NCBI RefSeq assembly: GCF_014655715.1
Contig: NZ_BNBM01000002.1
Span: 620,001-684,000 of the forward strand
Source: Streptomyces lanatus
GTDB taxonomy: Bacteria; Actinomycetota; Actinomycetes; Streptomycetales; Streptomycetaceae
Direction of reading: 5' to 3'
DNA length: 64,000 nucleotides
Part shown: positions 1 through 9,075 of the stretch, one piece after another
Layout: the number at the start of each line of letters is the position of its first letter
Position numbering within the stretch: the first letter of the stretch is position 1
The notes under the pieces: model-generated
The model's database searches: none
The model's input: the letters and a program-made list of their open reading frames with translations, nothing else
What the model was told of the DNA's origin: nothing
Position numbers and translations under genes: made by a program

Positions 1-423
1 GGAAAGAAGGTCTGCTCGGCGGAGGGCTCCACGGCCTACGACAATCTGGAGGCGGGCCTCGCGGACAAGGACCTCCCGGCGTCCACCGACATCTCCACCA
101 CCGTCCCCAACCAGCTCGACTGTCTGGTGAAGTTGCAGCTCGGCGACGTCGACGCGGTCGTGACCGACGGCGCCCTCGCCGCCAGCCAGGCCGCGCAGGA
201 CCCCACGGTCGAACTGAAGGGCGGCCTGTTCACCGACGAGTACTACGGCGTGGCGATGAAACTGGGCTCGGACGATCTGGTACGCCAGGTCAACCGGACG
301 CTGGAGAACTACATCAAGGACGGCGGCTGGAAGGCGTCGTACGAGGAATGGCTGCGTCCGACCATGGACCAGGGCGACAAGAAGTCGGCGTCGGCGACAC
401 CGCCCGCGGCCAAGTACAAGTGA
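1..423 (+). CDS. Glutamate-type solute-binding protein, C-terminal part (GlnH-like), cut by window start
   Basis: The reading frame is open from base 1 to a TGA stop, so only the C-terminal ~140 residues are present and the start lies outside the window. The visible part begins GKKVCSAEGST, a motif typical of family 3 periplasmic/lipoprotein amino-acid binding proteins of the glutamate ABC type, followed by the second lobe (DAVVTDGALAA, YYGVAMK) and a final helix ending in KYK. It should bind glutamate or aspartate outside the membrane. No permease or ATPase follows; instead a helical protein and a PknG-type kinase do, the arrangement of the mycobacterial GlnH-GlnX-PknG nutrient-sensing operon. 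The sensing role is therefore inferred from context; a transport role with remote permeases remains possible. Confidence 0.85.
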   Translation, partial: GKKVCSAEGSTAYDNLEAGLADKDLPASTDISTTVPNQLDCLVKLQLGDVDAVVTDGALAASQAAQDPTVELKGGLFTDEYYGVAMKLGSDDLVRQVNRTLENYIKDGGWKASYEEWLRPTMDQGDKKSASATPPAAKYK

Positions 424-470
424 CCGACCACTGAGACAGACCAGGACCACAACGCAGCGAGAGGTGATCG

Positions 471-1796
471 ATGGGCGTCACGGACCCCGCCGGGCCGGTG
501 ATGGACCGGGACGAGGTGGACCGTGCGCTGGCGCGGCTCGGCGCGGAGCACGAGGCGATCGAGACCTCGCTCCTCGCCCTGCAGGACCACGCGGGCCGCA
601 GACTTCTCGAGGGCGCGGAGCTCACCGGTGTCACCAGGGAGCGCTGGACGGCCGCGGAGGCGTCGATCACGCTGCTGTGGGCGTACTTCGACGCGTACAC
701 CGACGCGCTGCGCTCGGCCCGCGAGATCCGCTCCCGGCGCCGCTGGTCCAGCCGGGACGACCTGGTGGAGCTGACGGAGCTGCTGCGCGGTGAGTCGGTG
801 ACGGTGGCCGGATCGGCGACCGCGACCGCCAACGCCCCTACCCTGCAGGGCGCTTCGAGCAAGCTGAGCGAACAGTTCTCGCTGGTCACCCTGGTGGACC
901 GGATGAACGAGCTGTACGCGACATCGCTGGACATGGTGGTCGCCGCGGACGCGGTGTGGTCGGCGCTGCCCGCGCGGATCGATTTACTCGCCGCGGAACT
1001 CCAGCGCACCCGCCGCCTCGCGCACTCCGTCGGCGTACGCCCCGGTGAGCACCCGGCGGGCGACGACCTGGAGCGCATCACACGCACGCTCACCAACCTG
1101 CGGGCGGAAGTGATCTCGGACCCGCTCGCGTACTGGCTCCCCACCCAGGGGAGTTCGGCGCCGGGCGGTGGCAGGCCCGACACCACGGTCTACGACCGCG
1201 AGGCGCGCGCCCTGGAGGACGTACGCCGGGAGATCGACGCCGTTCTGACGGTCCGCCAGGACGCCGAGCAGCGCCTGGTCAAGCTGCGGGACGTGCTCTC
1301 CCGCGCGGACCGTACGCTCGCCGAGGCCCGCACCGCGCGCGGCGAGGTGCTGGCGAAGATCGCCGCGACGGAGGTGCCGGTGGTCAGCGGCCCGCCGACC
1401 GTGCTGCAGGAGCAGCTGGCGACGGCCGCCGAGTACCGCAGACACGCCCAGTGGCACCGCCTGTCCCCGCTCCTGGAATCTCTGGAGCAGAAGGCGGACG
1501 ACGAACTGCTGCGCGCCCGCGAGTCATTGACCGCGGTCACCGCGCCCCTGGCGGTCCGCGCGGAGCTGCGCGGCCGCCTCGACGCGTACAAGGCGAAGGT
1601 CGCCCGCCACGGCCTCGCGGAGGACTCGTTCCTCATCGAGCGCTACGACGCGGCCCGCCGCATGCTCTGGAGCGCCCCCTGCGACCTGCGCGTCGCCGAA
1701 CAGGCGGTCCTGCGCTACCAGCAGGCGGCGGCCGAACTCCTCGGCGGCGGACGGGTACCGGGGCCGCGCGGGCCGGAGGATCGCGGGGGAGCATGA
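471..1796 (+). CDS. Helical protein in the GlnX position, upstream of pknG
   Basis: A 441-residue protein starting at ATG after the ribosome-binding sequence GAGAGGTG. It is rich in long amphipathic helices (heptad-like Leu/Ala/Glu/Arg stretches around residues 20-120 and 240-410) with no confident transmembrane segment or signal peptide by eye. I recognise no enzyme motif. Its place between a GlnH-like binding protein and a PknG-like kinase, and its length, match GlnX, the linker between glutamate binding and PknG in mycobacteria, but the sequence itself does not prove homology. Codon 172 (bases 984-986) is TTA, a codon Streptomyces reads only with the developmentally controlled bldA tRNA, so translation may be growth-phase dependent. 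The kinase gene follows 28 bases later. Confidence 0.7.
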   Translation: MGVTDPAGPVMDRDEVDRALARLGAEHEAIETSLLALQDHAGRRLLEGAELTGVTRERWTAAEASITLLWAYFDAYTDALRSAREIRSRRRWSSRDDLVELTELLRGESVTVAGSATATANAPTLQGASSKLSEQFSLVTLVDRMNELYATSLDMVVAADAVWSALPARIDLLAAELQRTRRLAHSVGVRPGEHPAGDDLERITRTLTNLRAEVISDPLAYWLPTQGSSAPGGGRPDTTVYDREARALEDVRREIDAVLTVRQDAEQRLVKLRDVLSRADRTLAEARTARGEVLAKIAATEVPVVSGPPTVLQEQLATAAEYRRHAQWHRLSPLLESLEQKADDELLRARESLTAVTAPLAVRAELRGRLDAYKAKVARHGLAEDSFLIERYDAARRMLWSAPCDLRVAEQAVLRYQQAAAELLGGGRVPGPRGPEDRGGA

Positions 1797-1824
1797 GCAT
1801 GATGCACAGGGGGGAGTCGTCGTC

Positions 1825-4326
1825 ATGAGTCAGGCACAGCAGCCCTGTCAGCGACCGGACTGCGGCGGGGCGTACGAGGACATGGGCGGCGGCGAGCTGT
1901 ACTGCGACACCTGCGGTCTCGCCCCGGTCGTCTCGGCGAGCGGCATGGTCGGTTCGCCGCCCACCGGGGTGACGGGCGGGGGCAGGGGCGGGCGCGGTTC
2001 GGGCAGTGACAGTTCGCGTTCCACCGGCCGCGGGAGTTCGCGTACGTCGTCGCAGTCGTCGAAGTCCCGGCGCTCGGTGTCGGGACGGCTGTCGCGCGCG
2101 CTGTCGGGCCGGTCCACGGGCCGCTCGGTGTCGGTGCGCAGCTCCGGTTCGAACGCCGGCTCCAGTGGGCGCGGGCGGCTCGGCGTCGGTCTGGTGCAGG
2201 TCCCGGACGTGCCGCGGCCGGACCCGCGCGAGATGGTCCTGGAGAACCCGGAGGTGCCCGAGCGCAAGCGTTTCTGCTCGCGTTCGGACTGCGGCGCGCC
2301 GGTCGGCCGGGCGCGCGGGGAGCGGCCGGGGCGCACGGAGGGCTTCTGCACCAAGTGCGGGCACCCGTATTCCTTCGTGCCGAAGCTGAAGTCCGGGGAC
2401 GTCGTGCACGGCCAGTACGAGGTCGTGGGCTGTCTGGCGCACGGCGGGCTCGGCTGGATCTATCTCGCCGTGGACCGCGCGGTCTCCGACCGCTGGGTGG
2501 TACTCAAGGGCCTCCTCGACACCGGCGACCAGGACGCGATGGCGGCGGCGATCTCCGAGCGGCGCTTCCTCGCGGAGATCGAGCACGCCAACATCGTGCG
2601 GATCTACAACTTCGTCGAGCACCTCGACCAGCGCACCGGCTCCCTCGACGGCTACATCGTCATGGAGTACGTCGGCGGCAAGTCCCTGAAGGAGATCGCG
2701 AACGCCCGCCGCACGGAGACCGGGCGGCGCGACCCGCTGCCGGTCGAGCAGGCGTGCGCGTACGGCATCGAGGCCCTGGAGGCGCTCGGCCATCTGCACA
2801 GCCGCAACCTCCTGTACTGCGACTTCAAGGTCGACAACGCCATCCAGACCGAGGACCAGCTCAAGCTGATCGACATGGGCGCGGTGCGCAGGATGGACGA
2901 CGAGGAGTCGGCCATCTACGGCACGGTGGGCTACCAGGCGCCGGAGGTCGCGGACGTCGGCCCGTCGGTCGCCTCCGACCTGTACACGGTCGCGCGCACC
3001 CTGGCCGTGCTGTCCTTCGACTTCCAGGGCTACACGAACGTCTACGTCGACTCGCTGCCCGACCCCGACAACATCGAGGTCTTCCACCAGTACGAGTCCT
3101 TCTACCGCCTCCTGGTCCGCGCCACCGACCCCGACCCGGCCCGCCGCTTCGCCTCCGCGCAGGAGATGACCGAGCAGCTGACGGGCGTGCTGCGCGAGGT
3201 CGTGTCCCTGCAGTCGGGGCGGGCCAGGCCGTCGCTGTCGACCCTGTTCGGGCCCGAAGTGCGGGTGACGGACACGGAGTTGTTCCCCAAGCTGAACGGG
3301 GAGGTCTCACGGCTGGGGGCACGCGTGGCGCCCGCGCGGAAGCAGCTCACCGCCACCGCCGCACCGGAGGCCGCCCCCGGCATCGTCAGGCCCGCCGACG
3401 CCTCCGTCGCCGCCCTGGCCCTGCCGGTCCCCCATGTCGACCCCTCCGACCCCAACGCCGGTTTCCTCGCGGGCCTGATGACCACCGCCGCGGCCGAACT
3501 GCTCGGCGCGCTGGCCGCCGCGCCCGCGCCGTCGACCGAGACCCGGCTGAGGCAGGTGCGGGCCTGGCTGGAGAACGGCGACACCACCACGGCGCACGAG
3601 ACGCTGCTGAAACTGGAGGACGAGCGGCCCGACGACTGGCGGGTCGTCTGGTACCGGGGTGTGGCCGCGCTGGTCACCGGCGACCATGAGGGCGCCGCAC
3701 TCGCCTTCGACGCGATCTACGACGCCTTCCCCGGCGAGCCCGCGCCCAAGCTGGCCCTCGGCCTGTGCGCGGAGGTGCTGGGCCAGTTGGACAACGCCGC
3801 CGAGTACTACCGCCTGGTGTGGTCCACCGACCCCAGCTATGTCAGCGCCGCCTTCGGCCTCGCGCGCGTGCAGCTCGCGACCGGCGACCGCCGCGGCGCC
3901 GTGGCTACCCTGGAGTCGGTGCCGGAGAGCTCCATCCACTACACCGCCGCCCGCGTGGCGGCGGTCCGCGCCCGGCTGCGTCAACGCACGGCGGCCGCCT
4001 CCGACGTACCGTTCCTGGACGACCTGACCGCCGCCGCGGGGCAGGTGGAAGCACTGGAGGCGTACGGCCTGGACCCGGCGCGCCGGGAACAGTTGTCGGC
4101 GGAAGTCCTCGGCTGCGCGCTGGACTGGATACTCTCCGGGGGCCAGGGTTCCGTCCCTCCCGCCGCCGGAGGACGGACGCTGCTCGGCAGCGGCCTGGAC
4201 GAGCGGGGCCTGCGTTTCGGTCTGGAGCGTTCGTACCGCATGCTGGCCCGGCTCGCACGGGGCGGCGAGGAGAGGATCGACCTGGTGGAACGTGCCAACC
4301 GTTACCGCCCCCGGACGTGGGTGTAG
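1825..4326 (+). CDS. pknG: PknG-type serine/threonine protein kinase with zinc ribbons and TPR domain
   Basis: 833 residues, close to the ~750 of PknG. The N-terminus has two Cys4-type zinc ribbons (CQRPDCGG...CDTCG near residues 8-35 and CSRSDCG...CTKCG near 150-185) separated by a Ser/Arg-rich disordered stretch. The kinase domain (about 190-460) has a glycine loop AHGGLGWIYLA, catalytic Lys in VVLKG, YCDFKVDN in place of HRDxKxxN, DMG in place of DFG, and GTVGYQAPE. The HRD-to-YCD and DFG-to-DMG changes resemble the non-RD features of PknG. The remainder (about 540-820) is TPR-like helices, as in PknG. It is cytosolic, expected to phosphorylate FHA proteins that control glutamate/2-oxoglutarate metabolism; an FHA protein and a PP2C phosphatase lie in the same operon. 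Confidence 0.93.
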   Translation: MSQAQQPCQRPDCGGAYEDMGGGELYCDTCGLAPVVSASGMVGSPPTGVTGGGRGGRGSGSDSSRSTGRGSSRTSSQSSKSRRSVSGRLSRALSGRSTGRSVSVRSSGSNAGSSGRGRLGVGLVQVPDVPRPDPREMVLENPEVPERKRFCSRSDCGAPVGRARGERPGRTEGFCTKCGHPYSFVPKLKSGDVVHGQYEVVGCLAHGGLGWIYLAVDRAVSDRWVVLKGLLDTGDQDAMAAAISERRFLAEIEHANIVRIYNFVEHLDQRTGSLDGYIVMEYVGGKSLKEIANARRTETGRRDPLPVEQACAYGIEALEALGHLHSRNLLYCDFKVDNAIQTEDQLKLIDMGAVRRMDDEESAIYGTVGYQAPEVADVGPSVASDLYTVARTLAVLSFDFQGYTNVYVDSLPDPDNIEVFHQYESFYRLLVRATDPDPARRFASAQEMTEQLTGVLREVVSLQSGRARPSLSTLFGPEVRVTDTELFPKLNGEVSRLGARVAPARKQLTATAAPEAAPGIVRPADASVAALALPVPHVDPSDPNAGFLAGLMTTAAAELLGALAAAPAPSTETRLRQVRAWLENGDTTTAHETLLKLEDERPDDWRVVWYRGVAALVTGDHEGAALAFDAIYDAFPGEPAPKLALGLCAEVLGQLDNAAEYYRLVWSTDPSYVSAAFGLARVQLATGDRRGAVATLESVPESSIHYTAARVAAVRARLRQRTAAASDVPFLDDLTAAAGQVEALEAYGLDPARREQLSAEVLGCALDWILSGGQGSVPPAAGGRTLLGSGLDERGLRFGLERSYRMLARLARGGEERIDLVERANRYRPRTWV

Positions 4327-4329
4327 TTG

Positions 4330-5829
4330 ATGTCGCAGATGCCCCAGTTGTCCGCCTGCCCGAGCTGCGAATGGCCGCTCGAGTCGGGTGACCGTTTCTG
4401 CGGTGCGTGTGGATACGACCTGTCCGCCGTGCCCGTACGGCCGGACGACCACCCCACCATCGCCCTGAACGGCTCGACGCCGCCCCCCGCCCCGGGCACG
4501 CCCGGCACGGACTGGCCCGTCGCCCCCGTCCCCGGCGTCCCCGCGCCGGCGCATCTGCCGGCGGACCTCCAGGCCACGGACCCCGGCGGCCGCCCCCTGC
4601 CCCCGGGCACACCCCCGCCGCCCCCGCAGTCACCACCACCCGCCGCACCGGTGCCGCCGGCGGCGCACAGCCCCGAGCTGCCGCCGCCGACCCCGACCGA
4701 GCCCGGCTTCCCGACCGCCGGCCCCCAGGTGCCGCCGCCCGCCCCGGCCCCCGGCCAGCTCGCGCAGCCCCCCGCCGCTCCCCCGGCCCCGACCGGCTCC
4801 CCGGTCTCCCCGGCGTCCGGCGTGCGGTTCGACCGTCCGCAGGAGCCCGAGGAGTACGCCTTGCAGGCCCCCGACCCCCGTGTCGCCACCGATCTGCCGA
4901 CCCCGCCCGAGGGCACCAAGGTGTGCGTGGCCTGCCGCGCGGGCCGGGTCGACCACGACGGTTACTGCGAGAACTGCGGGCACGCCCAGCCCCGCGAGCG
5001 CGACCACATGGAGCAGGACGCGGGCCCCGTCGCCGCCGTCAGCGACCGCGGTCTGCGCCACCACCGCAACGAGGACGCGTTCGCCATCGGCGGCACCACG
5101 CTGCCCGACGGCCGCCCCGCGGTGCTCGCGGTGGTCTGCGACGGCGTGTCCTCGGCGACCCGCCCCGACGACGCCTCGATGGCCGCCTCCCGCGCCGCGA
5201 ACGAGTCGCTGCTGACCGCCCTGCCGCGCGGCGCGCACCCGCAGCAGGCCATGCACGACGCGATCCTCGCCGCCTCGAACGCGGTGAACGCGCTGGCCAG
5301 CGAGCCGGCCACGATCCGCGAGCAGGGGCCCCACCAGAACGCCCCGGCCTGCACCTTCGTCGGCGCCGTGGTCACCGCCGGTCTGCTGGTCGTCGGCTGG
5401 GTCGGCGACAGCCGCGCCTACTGGGTCCCGGTGGACCGCAGCACTCCCCCGGCCCGGCTCACCGAGGACGACTCCTGGGCCGCGCAGATGGTCGCCGCGG
5501 GCCTGATGAACGAGGCGGAGGCGTACGCCGATGAGCGCGCCCACGCCATCACGGGCTGGCTCGGCGCCGACGCCTATGAACTGGAGCCGCACACCGCGTC
5601 CTTCAAGCCGGACCGGCCCGGTGTGGTGATCGTGTGCACGGACGGGCTGTGGAACTACGCGGAGGCGGCCGAGGACATGGCCGACGTCGTGCCCCTCGAC
5701 GCCGCCGCGCGCCCCCTGCACAGCGCCCAGGTACTGGTCGGTCACGCGCTCGACGGCGGGGGCCACGACAACGTAACAGTGGCCGTCCTGCCGTTCCCGG
5801 CGCCGCCGATGGGGGCAGGATCGGCCTGA
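4330..5829 (+). CDS. PP2C-family protein phosphatase with zinc-ribbon and proline-rich N-terminus
   Basis: The gene starts 3 bases after the pknG stop (TTG 4327 and ATG 4330 are adjacent; ATG chosen). Domains: an N-terminal zinc ribbon (CPSCEW...CGACGYD), a ~150-residue Pro-rich low-complexity linker, a second zinc ribbon (CVACRAG...CENCGHA) near residues 198-220, and a PPM/PP2C phosphatase domain from about 235 to the end. Metal-binding motifs are intact: RNEDAF, VCDGVSS, GDSRAYW, CTDGLWN and HDNVTVAVL. It should dephosphorylate Ser/Thr residues on the partner kinase or its substrates. The shared zinc-ribbon plus linker design with the kinase and the FHA protein suggests the three proteins dock to each other. 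Homologous to PstP-like phosphatases but without a transmembrane segment. Confidence 0.92.
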   Translation: MSQMPQLSACPSCEWPLESGDRFCGACGYDLSAVPVRPDDHPTIALNGSTPPPAPGTPGTDWPVAPVPGVPAPAHLPADLQATDPGGRPLPPGTPPPPPQSPPPAAPVPPAAHSPELPPPTPTEPGFPTAGPQVPPPAPAPGQLAQPPAAPPAPTGSPVSPASGVRFDRPQEPEEYALQAPDPRVATDLPTPPEGTKVCVACRAGRVDHDGYCENCGHAQPRERDHMEQDAGPVAAVSDRGLRHHRNEDAFAIGGTTLPDGRPAVLAVVCDGVSSATRPDDASMAASRAANESLLTALPRGAHPQQAMHDAILAASNAVNALASEPATIREQGPHQNAPACTFVGAVVTAGLLVVGWVGDSRAYWVPVDRSTPPARLTEDDSWAAQMVAAGLMNEAEAYADERAHAITGWLGADAYELEPHTASFKPDRPGVVIVCTDGLWNYAEAAEDMADVVPLDAAARPLHSAQVLVGHALDGGGHDNVTVAVLPFPAPPMGAGSA

Positions 5830-5932
5830 GGCCGACTGCGGGGACGGCCAGGACGGCCTCATCGGACCGGAGGGGACCGGTCCGTCCGCAGCAATGGCCC
5901 CACTTTGGGGTTTTAGGGGGATTTGAGAACGT

Positions 5933-7279
5933 ATGGCCAATTTCTCGAAATCAAACGTGCCGCAGTTCTCGGTGGACGTGTACCAGAACGAGTACCTGCC
6001 CGAGGGCGGTCGCGACGTCAACGCGATCGTCACGGTGACGTCGACCGGCGGCGGCACGGTCGGCAGCGCGGTCGCCGCGCCGCATCTGTACTCGCCGGGG
6101 CAGGGCCCGTCCGCGGCGGTGGCGATCATGGTCGACTGCTCGGGCTCGATGGACTACCCGCCGACCAAGATGCGCAACGCCCGCGACGCCACTGCCGCCG
6201 CGATCGACACCCTGCGCGACGGTGTGCACTTCGCGGTGATCGGCGGCACGCATGTGGCCAAGGAGGTGTATCCGGGCGGCGGGCGCCTCGCCGTGGCCGA
6301 CGCCGCCACCCGCGACCAGGCCAAGCAGGCGCTGCGTCGGCTCAGCGCGGGCGGCGGCACCGCGATCGGCACCTGGCTGCGTCTCGCCGACCGGCTGCTG
6401 TCCTCGGACGACGTCGCCATCCGGCACGGCATCCTGCTCACCGACGGCCGCAATGAACACGAGTCGCCGGAGGACCTCAAGGCGGCGCTGGACGCGTGCG
6501 CCGGGCGCTTCACCTGTGATGCCCGTGGCGTGGGCACGGACTGGGAAGTGAAAGAAGTCACAGGGATCGCCTCCGCCCTGCTCGGCAGCGCCGACATCGT
6601 CGCCGACCCGGCCGCTCTGTCCGCCGACTTCACGCGGATGATGGAGACGGCGATGGGCAAGGAGGTCGCGGACGTAGCGCTGCGACTGTGGACTCCGGTC
6701 GGCACGAAGGTCAAGTTCGTCAAGCAAGTCGCGCCCACGGTCGAGGAGTTGAGCGACCGCCGCACCGAGGCCGGCCCGCGCGCCGGTGACTACCCCACGG
6801 GTTCCTGGGGCGACGAGTCCCGTGACTACCACGTTTGCGTCGAGGTCCCGGCCGCCGACCTCGGCCAGGAGATGCTCGCCGCCCGGGTCTCCCTGGTCGT
6901 TCCGCAACCCGACGGGACCGCCGGGAACTTGGGCGCGCAGGGTCTCGTACGGGCCGTATGGACCGACGACATGGTCGCCTCCACCTCGATCAACCCTCAG
7001 GTCGCCCACTACACCGGTCAGGCAGAACTGGCACAAGCCATCCAACAAGGTTTGGATCTGCGCAAAGCGGGCGATATGGACGGAGCAACGGCCAAACTGG
7101 GCCGCGCTGTTCAGCTCGCAAGCGCTTCCGGAAATGCGGATACCGCGAAACTCCTTGCGAAGGTGGTGGACGTGGTCGACGCCGCGACGGGTACTGTGCG
7201 ACTGAAGGCGAAGGTCGCGGAGGCCGACGAGATGACTCTCGAGACACGGTCTACAAAGACTGTTCGTGTAAAGAAGTGA
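5933..7279 (+). CDS. VWA-domain protein
   Basis: 448 residues from an ATG preceded by a weak ribosome-binding site. Residues about 60-240 form a von Willebrand factor A domain with the metal-ion-dependent adhesion site DCSGS (in AIMVDCSGSMDYPP), the TxxG region (GGGTAIGTWL) and the second Asp (LLTDGRNEH). No signal peptide or membrane segment is seen, so it is likely cytosolic, acting as a Mg2+-dependent protein-binding platform. The C-terminal third is beta-rich then helical (AQAIQQGLDLRKAGDMDGA). It sits between the PP2C phosphatase and the FHA protein; such VWA/PP2C/FHA/kinase sets are commonly phosphosignalling modules. Its ligand cannot be inferred. Confidence 0.88.
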   Translation: MANFSKSNVPQFSVDVYQNEYLPEGGRDVNAIVTVTSTGGGTVGSAVAAPHLYSPGQGPSAAVAIMVDCSGSMDYPPTKMRNARDATAAAIDTLRDGVHFAVIGGTHVAKEVYPGGGRLAVADAATRDQAKQALRRLSAGGGTAIGTWLRLADRLLSSDDVAIRHGILLTDGRNEHESPEDLKAALDACAGRFTCDARGVGTDWEVKEVTGIASALLGSADIVADPAALSADFTRMMETAMGKEVADVALRLWTPVGTKVKFVKQVAPTVEELSDRRTEAGPRAGDYPTGSWGDESRDYHVCVEVPAADLGQEMLAARVSLVVPQPDGTAGNLGAQGLVRAVWTDDMVASTSINPQVAHYTGQAELAQAIQQGLDLRKAGDMDGATAKLGRAVQLASASGNADTAKLLAKVVDVVDAATGTVRLKAKVAEADEMTLETRSTKTVRVKK

Positions 7280-7382
7280 CTCAGAACTGACGCAGCAGGA
7301 CCCTGAAAAGAACGAGCCTGACCCCTTGGGGTTGGAGAAATCCGGTCGGAAGCGGCCGGACAGGAGAGGGGGAAGCGCCGAC

Positions 7383-9005
7383 ATGCCGACCTGCCCGAAC
7401 GGACACCAGTCGGGTTCCGACGACTGGTGCGAGGTCTGCGGTCACCGCATGGCCGGTGCCGTACCCCCGCCCCCTCCGCCGCCGCCCCCGCCGGGCGGTG
7501 GCTACGGCTTCCCGCCACCCGGCGGTCCCGGTGGTCCCGGCCCTGGCCCTGGCCCCGGCCCGTCCGGTGGCCCGAACATGGGGCAGCCGGGCGGCCCGCC
7601 GCCCATGTCCGGTGGACTGGAGCCCGAGCTGTGCCCGCAGTGCCGTACGCCGCGTGAGGGCGGTGCGCCGTTCTGCGAGGAGTGCCGGTGGAACTTCCTG
7701 ACCAACACCGCGACGTCGTACACCCCCGCCGCCCCGCGCCCACCGGCGCCCGGCGGCCCGGGCCTGCCGTCCCACTTCCAGCAGCAGTCGGGTCCCCCGC
7801 CGTCGTTCGGCGGCGGCGGTGACTCCTACGACTACCAGGGCTCGCGCCCGTCCCAGGTGAACCGCCCGGCGGAACCGATCCCGCAGTTCGGAGGGGATCC
7901 GCAGGGGCCGGGGGGTCCGGGTGGGCATGGTGGTCCCGGTGGCCCCGGTGGTCATGGCGCTCCGGGCGGTCCCGGTGGTCCTGGCCCTGGTCCCGGTGGC
8001 CCCGGTCCTGGCATGGGTGGCCCCGGCCCCGGTCCCGGTCAGGGCTTCGGCCCTGGCCCCGGTGGTCCGGGCGGCCCTGGCGGCTTCGGCGGGGGTCCCG
8101 GCGGTCCGGGCACCCACCCCGGCGCACCCGGCGGCGGCCCTGGAGCCCCCGGTGGTCCTGGCGGCCCCGGTGGTCCCGGCGGCCCTGGCGGCCCCGGTGG
8201 TCCCGGCATGAACGGCCCCTCCGGCTTCGGCGGCGACCCCTCGCGGCCGGTTCCGCCGCCGCCCGGCCCGACCCCGCCCGGCGTTCCGGGTGGCCCGGGT
8301 GGTCCCGGCATGCCCGGTGGCCCCGGCGCGACCGGCGGTGCTCCGCAGGCGTTCCACCCGGCCGGCCCCGGCCCGGTCGCCCCGCCGGCCCCGCCCGGGT
8401 TCGGTCAGGATCCGAACCGTCCGCAGCAGGGCGGCCCGTCCTTCGGCGGCGGTGACGACGACTGGATGATCTCCCCGCCGACGTCCGGCCCCGGCGGCCC
8501 GGGTGCCCCCGGCGCTCCCCCGCAGGGCGGCTACGGCTACCCGCAGCCCGGCGGGACCCAGGCCCCGCCGCCGCCCGGCCAGGGCTACCCGCAGCAGCCG
8601 ACGACCTGGCTGGCGACCATCGGTCCGGACCGCGACTACTTCATGGCGATGATGCAGCGCTCCGGCCCCGAGGCCGCGGGCCTGAACCTGCCCGCGTACT
8701 CGCCCGAGCAGCAGCGCACGCTCACCGGCAACCAGGTCACCATCGGCCGCCGCCGCCACTCCACCGGCGAGTCCCCCGACATCGACCTGTCGGTGCCGCC
8801 GGAGGACCCGGGCGTCTCGCACCAGCACGCGGTCCTGGTCCAGCAGCCGGACGGCACCTGGGCGGTCGTCGACCAGAACTCGACGAACGGCACCACGGTG
8901 AACGGCTCCGAGGAGCCCATCCAGCCCTTCGTGCCGGTACCGCTGCAGGACGGCGACCGGGTGCACGTGGGGGCGTGGACGACGATCACGATCCGGCGCG
9001 GCTAG
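7383..9005 (+). CDS. FHA-domain protein with zinc ribbons and collagen-like linker
   Basis: 540 residues from ATG 7383, preceded by GGAGAGGGGG; an upstream in-frame TTG at 7326 is less likely. It begins with a zinc ribbon (CPNGHQ...CEVCGHRM), a Pro-rich stretch, a second ribbon (CPQCRTP...CEECRWN, near 85-105), then about 160 residues dominated by GPGGPGG-type triplets, and ends with an FHA domain (about 440-535) containing the expected QVTIGRR, SHQHA and DQNSTNGTTVNG motifs that bind phosphothreonine. It is the likely phospho-substrate or reader for the PknG-like kinase of the same operon, comparable to GarA/OdhI although much longer. The collagen-like linker is unusual for a cytosolic signalling protein. 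Confidence 0.92.
   Translation: MPTCPNGHQSGSDDWCEVCGHRMAGAVPPPPPPPPPPGGGYGFPPPGGPGGPGPGPGPGPSGGPNMGQPGGPPPMSGGLEPELCPQCRTPREGGAPFCEECRWNFLTNTATSYTPAAPRPPAPGGPGLPSHFQQQSGPPPSFGGGGDSYDYQGSRPSQVNRPAEPIPQFGGDPQGPGGPGGHGGPGGPGGHGAPGGPGGPGPGPGGPGPGMGGPGPGPGQGFGPGPGGPGGPGGFGGGPGGPGTHPGAPGGGPGAPGGPGGPGGPGGPGGPGGPGMNGPSGFGGDPSRPVPPPPGPTPPGVPGGPGGPGMPGGPGATGGAPQAFHPAGPGPVAPPAPPGFGQDPNRPQQGGPSFGGGDDDWMISPPTSGPGGPGAPGAPPQGGYGYPQPGGTQAPPPPGQGYPQQPTTWLATIGPDRDYFMAMMQRSGPEAAGLNLPAYSPEQQRTLTGNQVTIGRRRHSTGESPDIDLSVPPEDPGVSHQHAVLVQQPDGTWAVVDQNSTNGTTVNGSEEPIQPFVPVPLQDGDRVHVGAWTTITIRRG
7905..8330 (+). repeat. Collagen-like Gly-Pro-Gly triplet repeat inside the FHA gene
   Basis: Imperfect repeats of GGTCCCGGTGGCCC-type units encode runs of GPGGPGGPG. 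The tract is GC-only and prone to slippage, so its length may vary between strains or be misassembled. Confidence 0.85.
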
Positions 9006-9028
9006 ATCCCGAGCGACCCGTGAGGGGT

Positions 9029-9060
9029 CGGTCGTACGGCGATGAAGATCCGTACGACCG
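9029..9060. terminator. Bidirectional terminator hairpin
   Basis: An 11-bp perfect inverted repeat (CGGTCGTACGG at 9029-9039 and CCGTACGACCG at 9050-9060) with a 10-base loop lies between two convergent genes. There is no clear T-run, as is common in Streptomyces terminators. Confidence 0.7.
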
Positions 9061-9075
9061 GCCCCTTCCGGCGTT

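Noticed and set aside
1633..3087. Long antisense open frames over the PknG gene region
   Set aside because: High GC makes antisense frames open; codon bias, domains and ribosome-binding sites support only the + strand kinase gene.
7905..8330. Repeat tract considered as a CRISPR array
   Set aside because: Units are short, contiguous, in frame and encode Gly-Pro triplets; no unique spacers. No CRISPR array or cas gene was seen anywhere in the window.
7281..8966. 561-residue antisense frame over the FHA gene
   Set aside because: It mirrors the Gly/Pro repeat tract as Ala/Thr/Arg-rich sequence without domain or ribosome-binding site.
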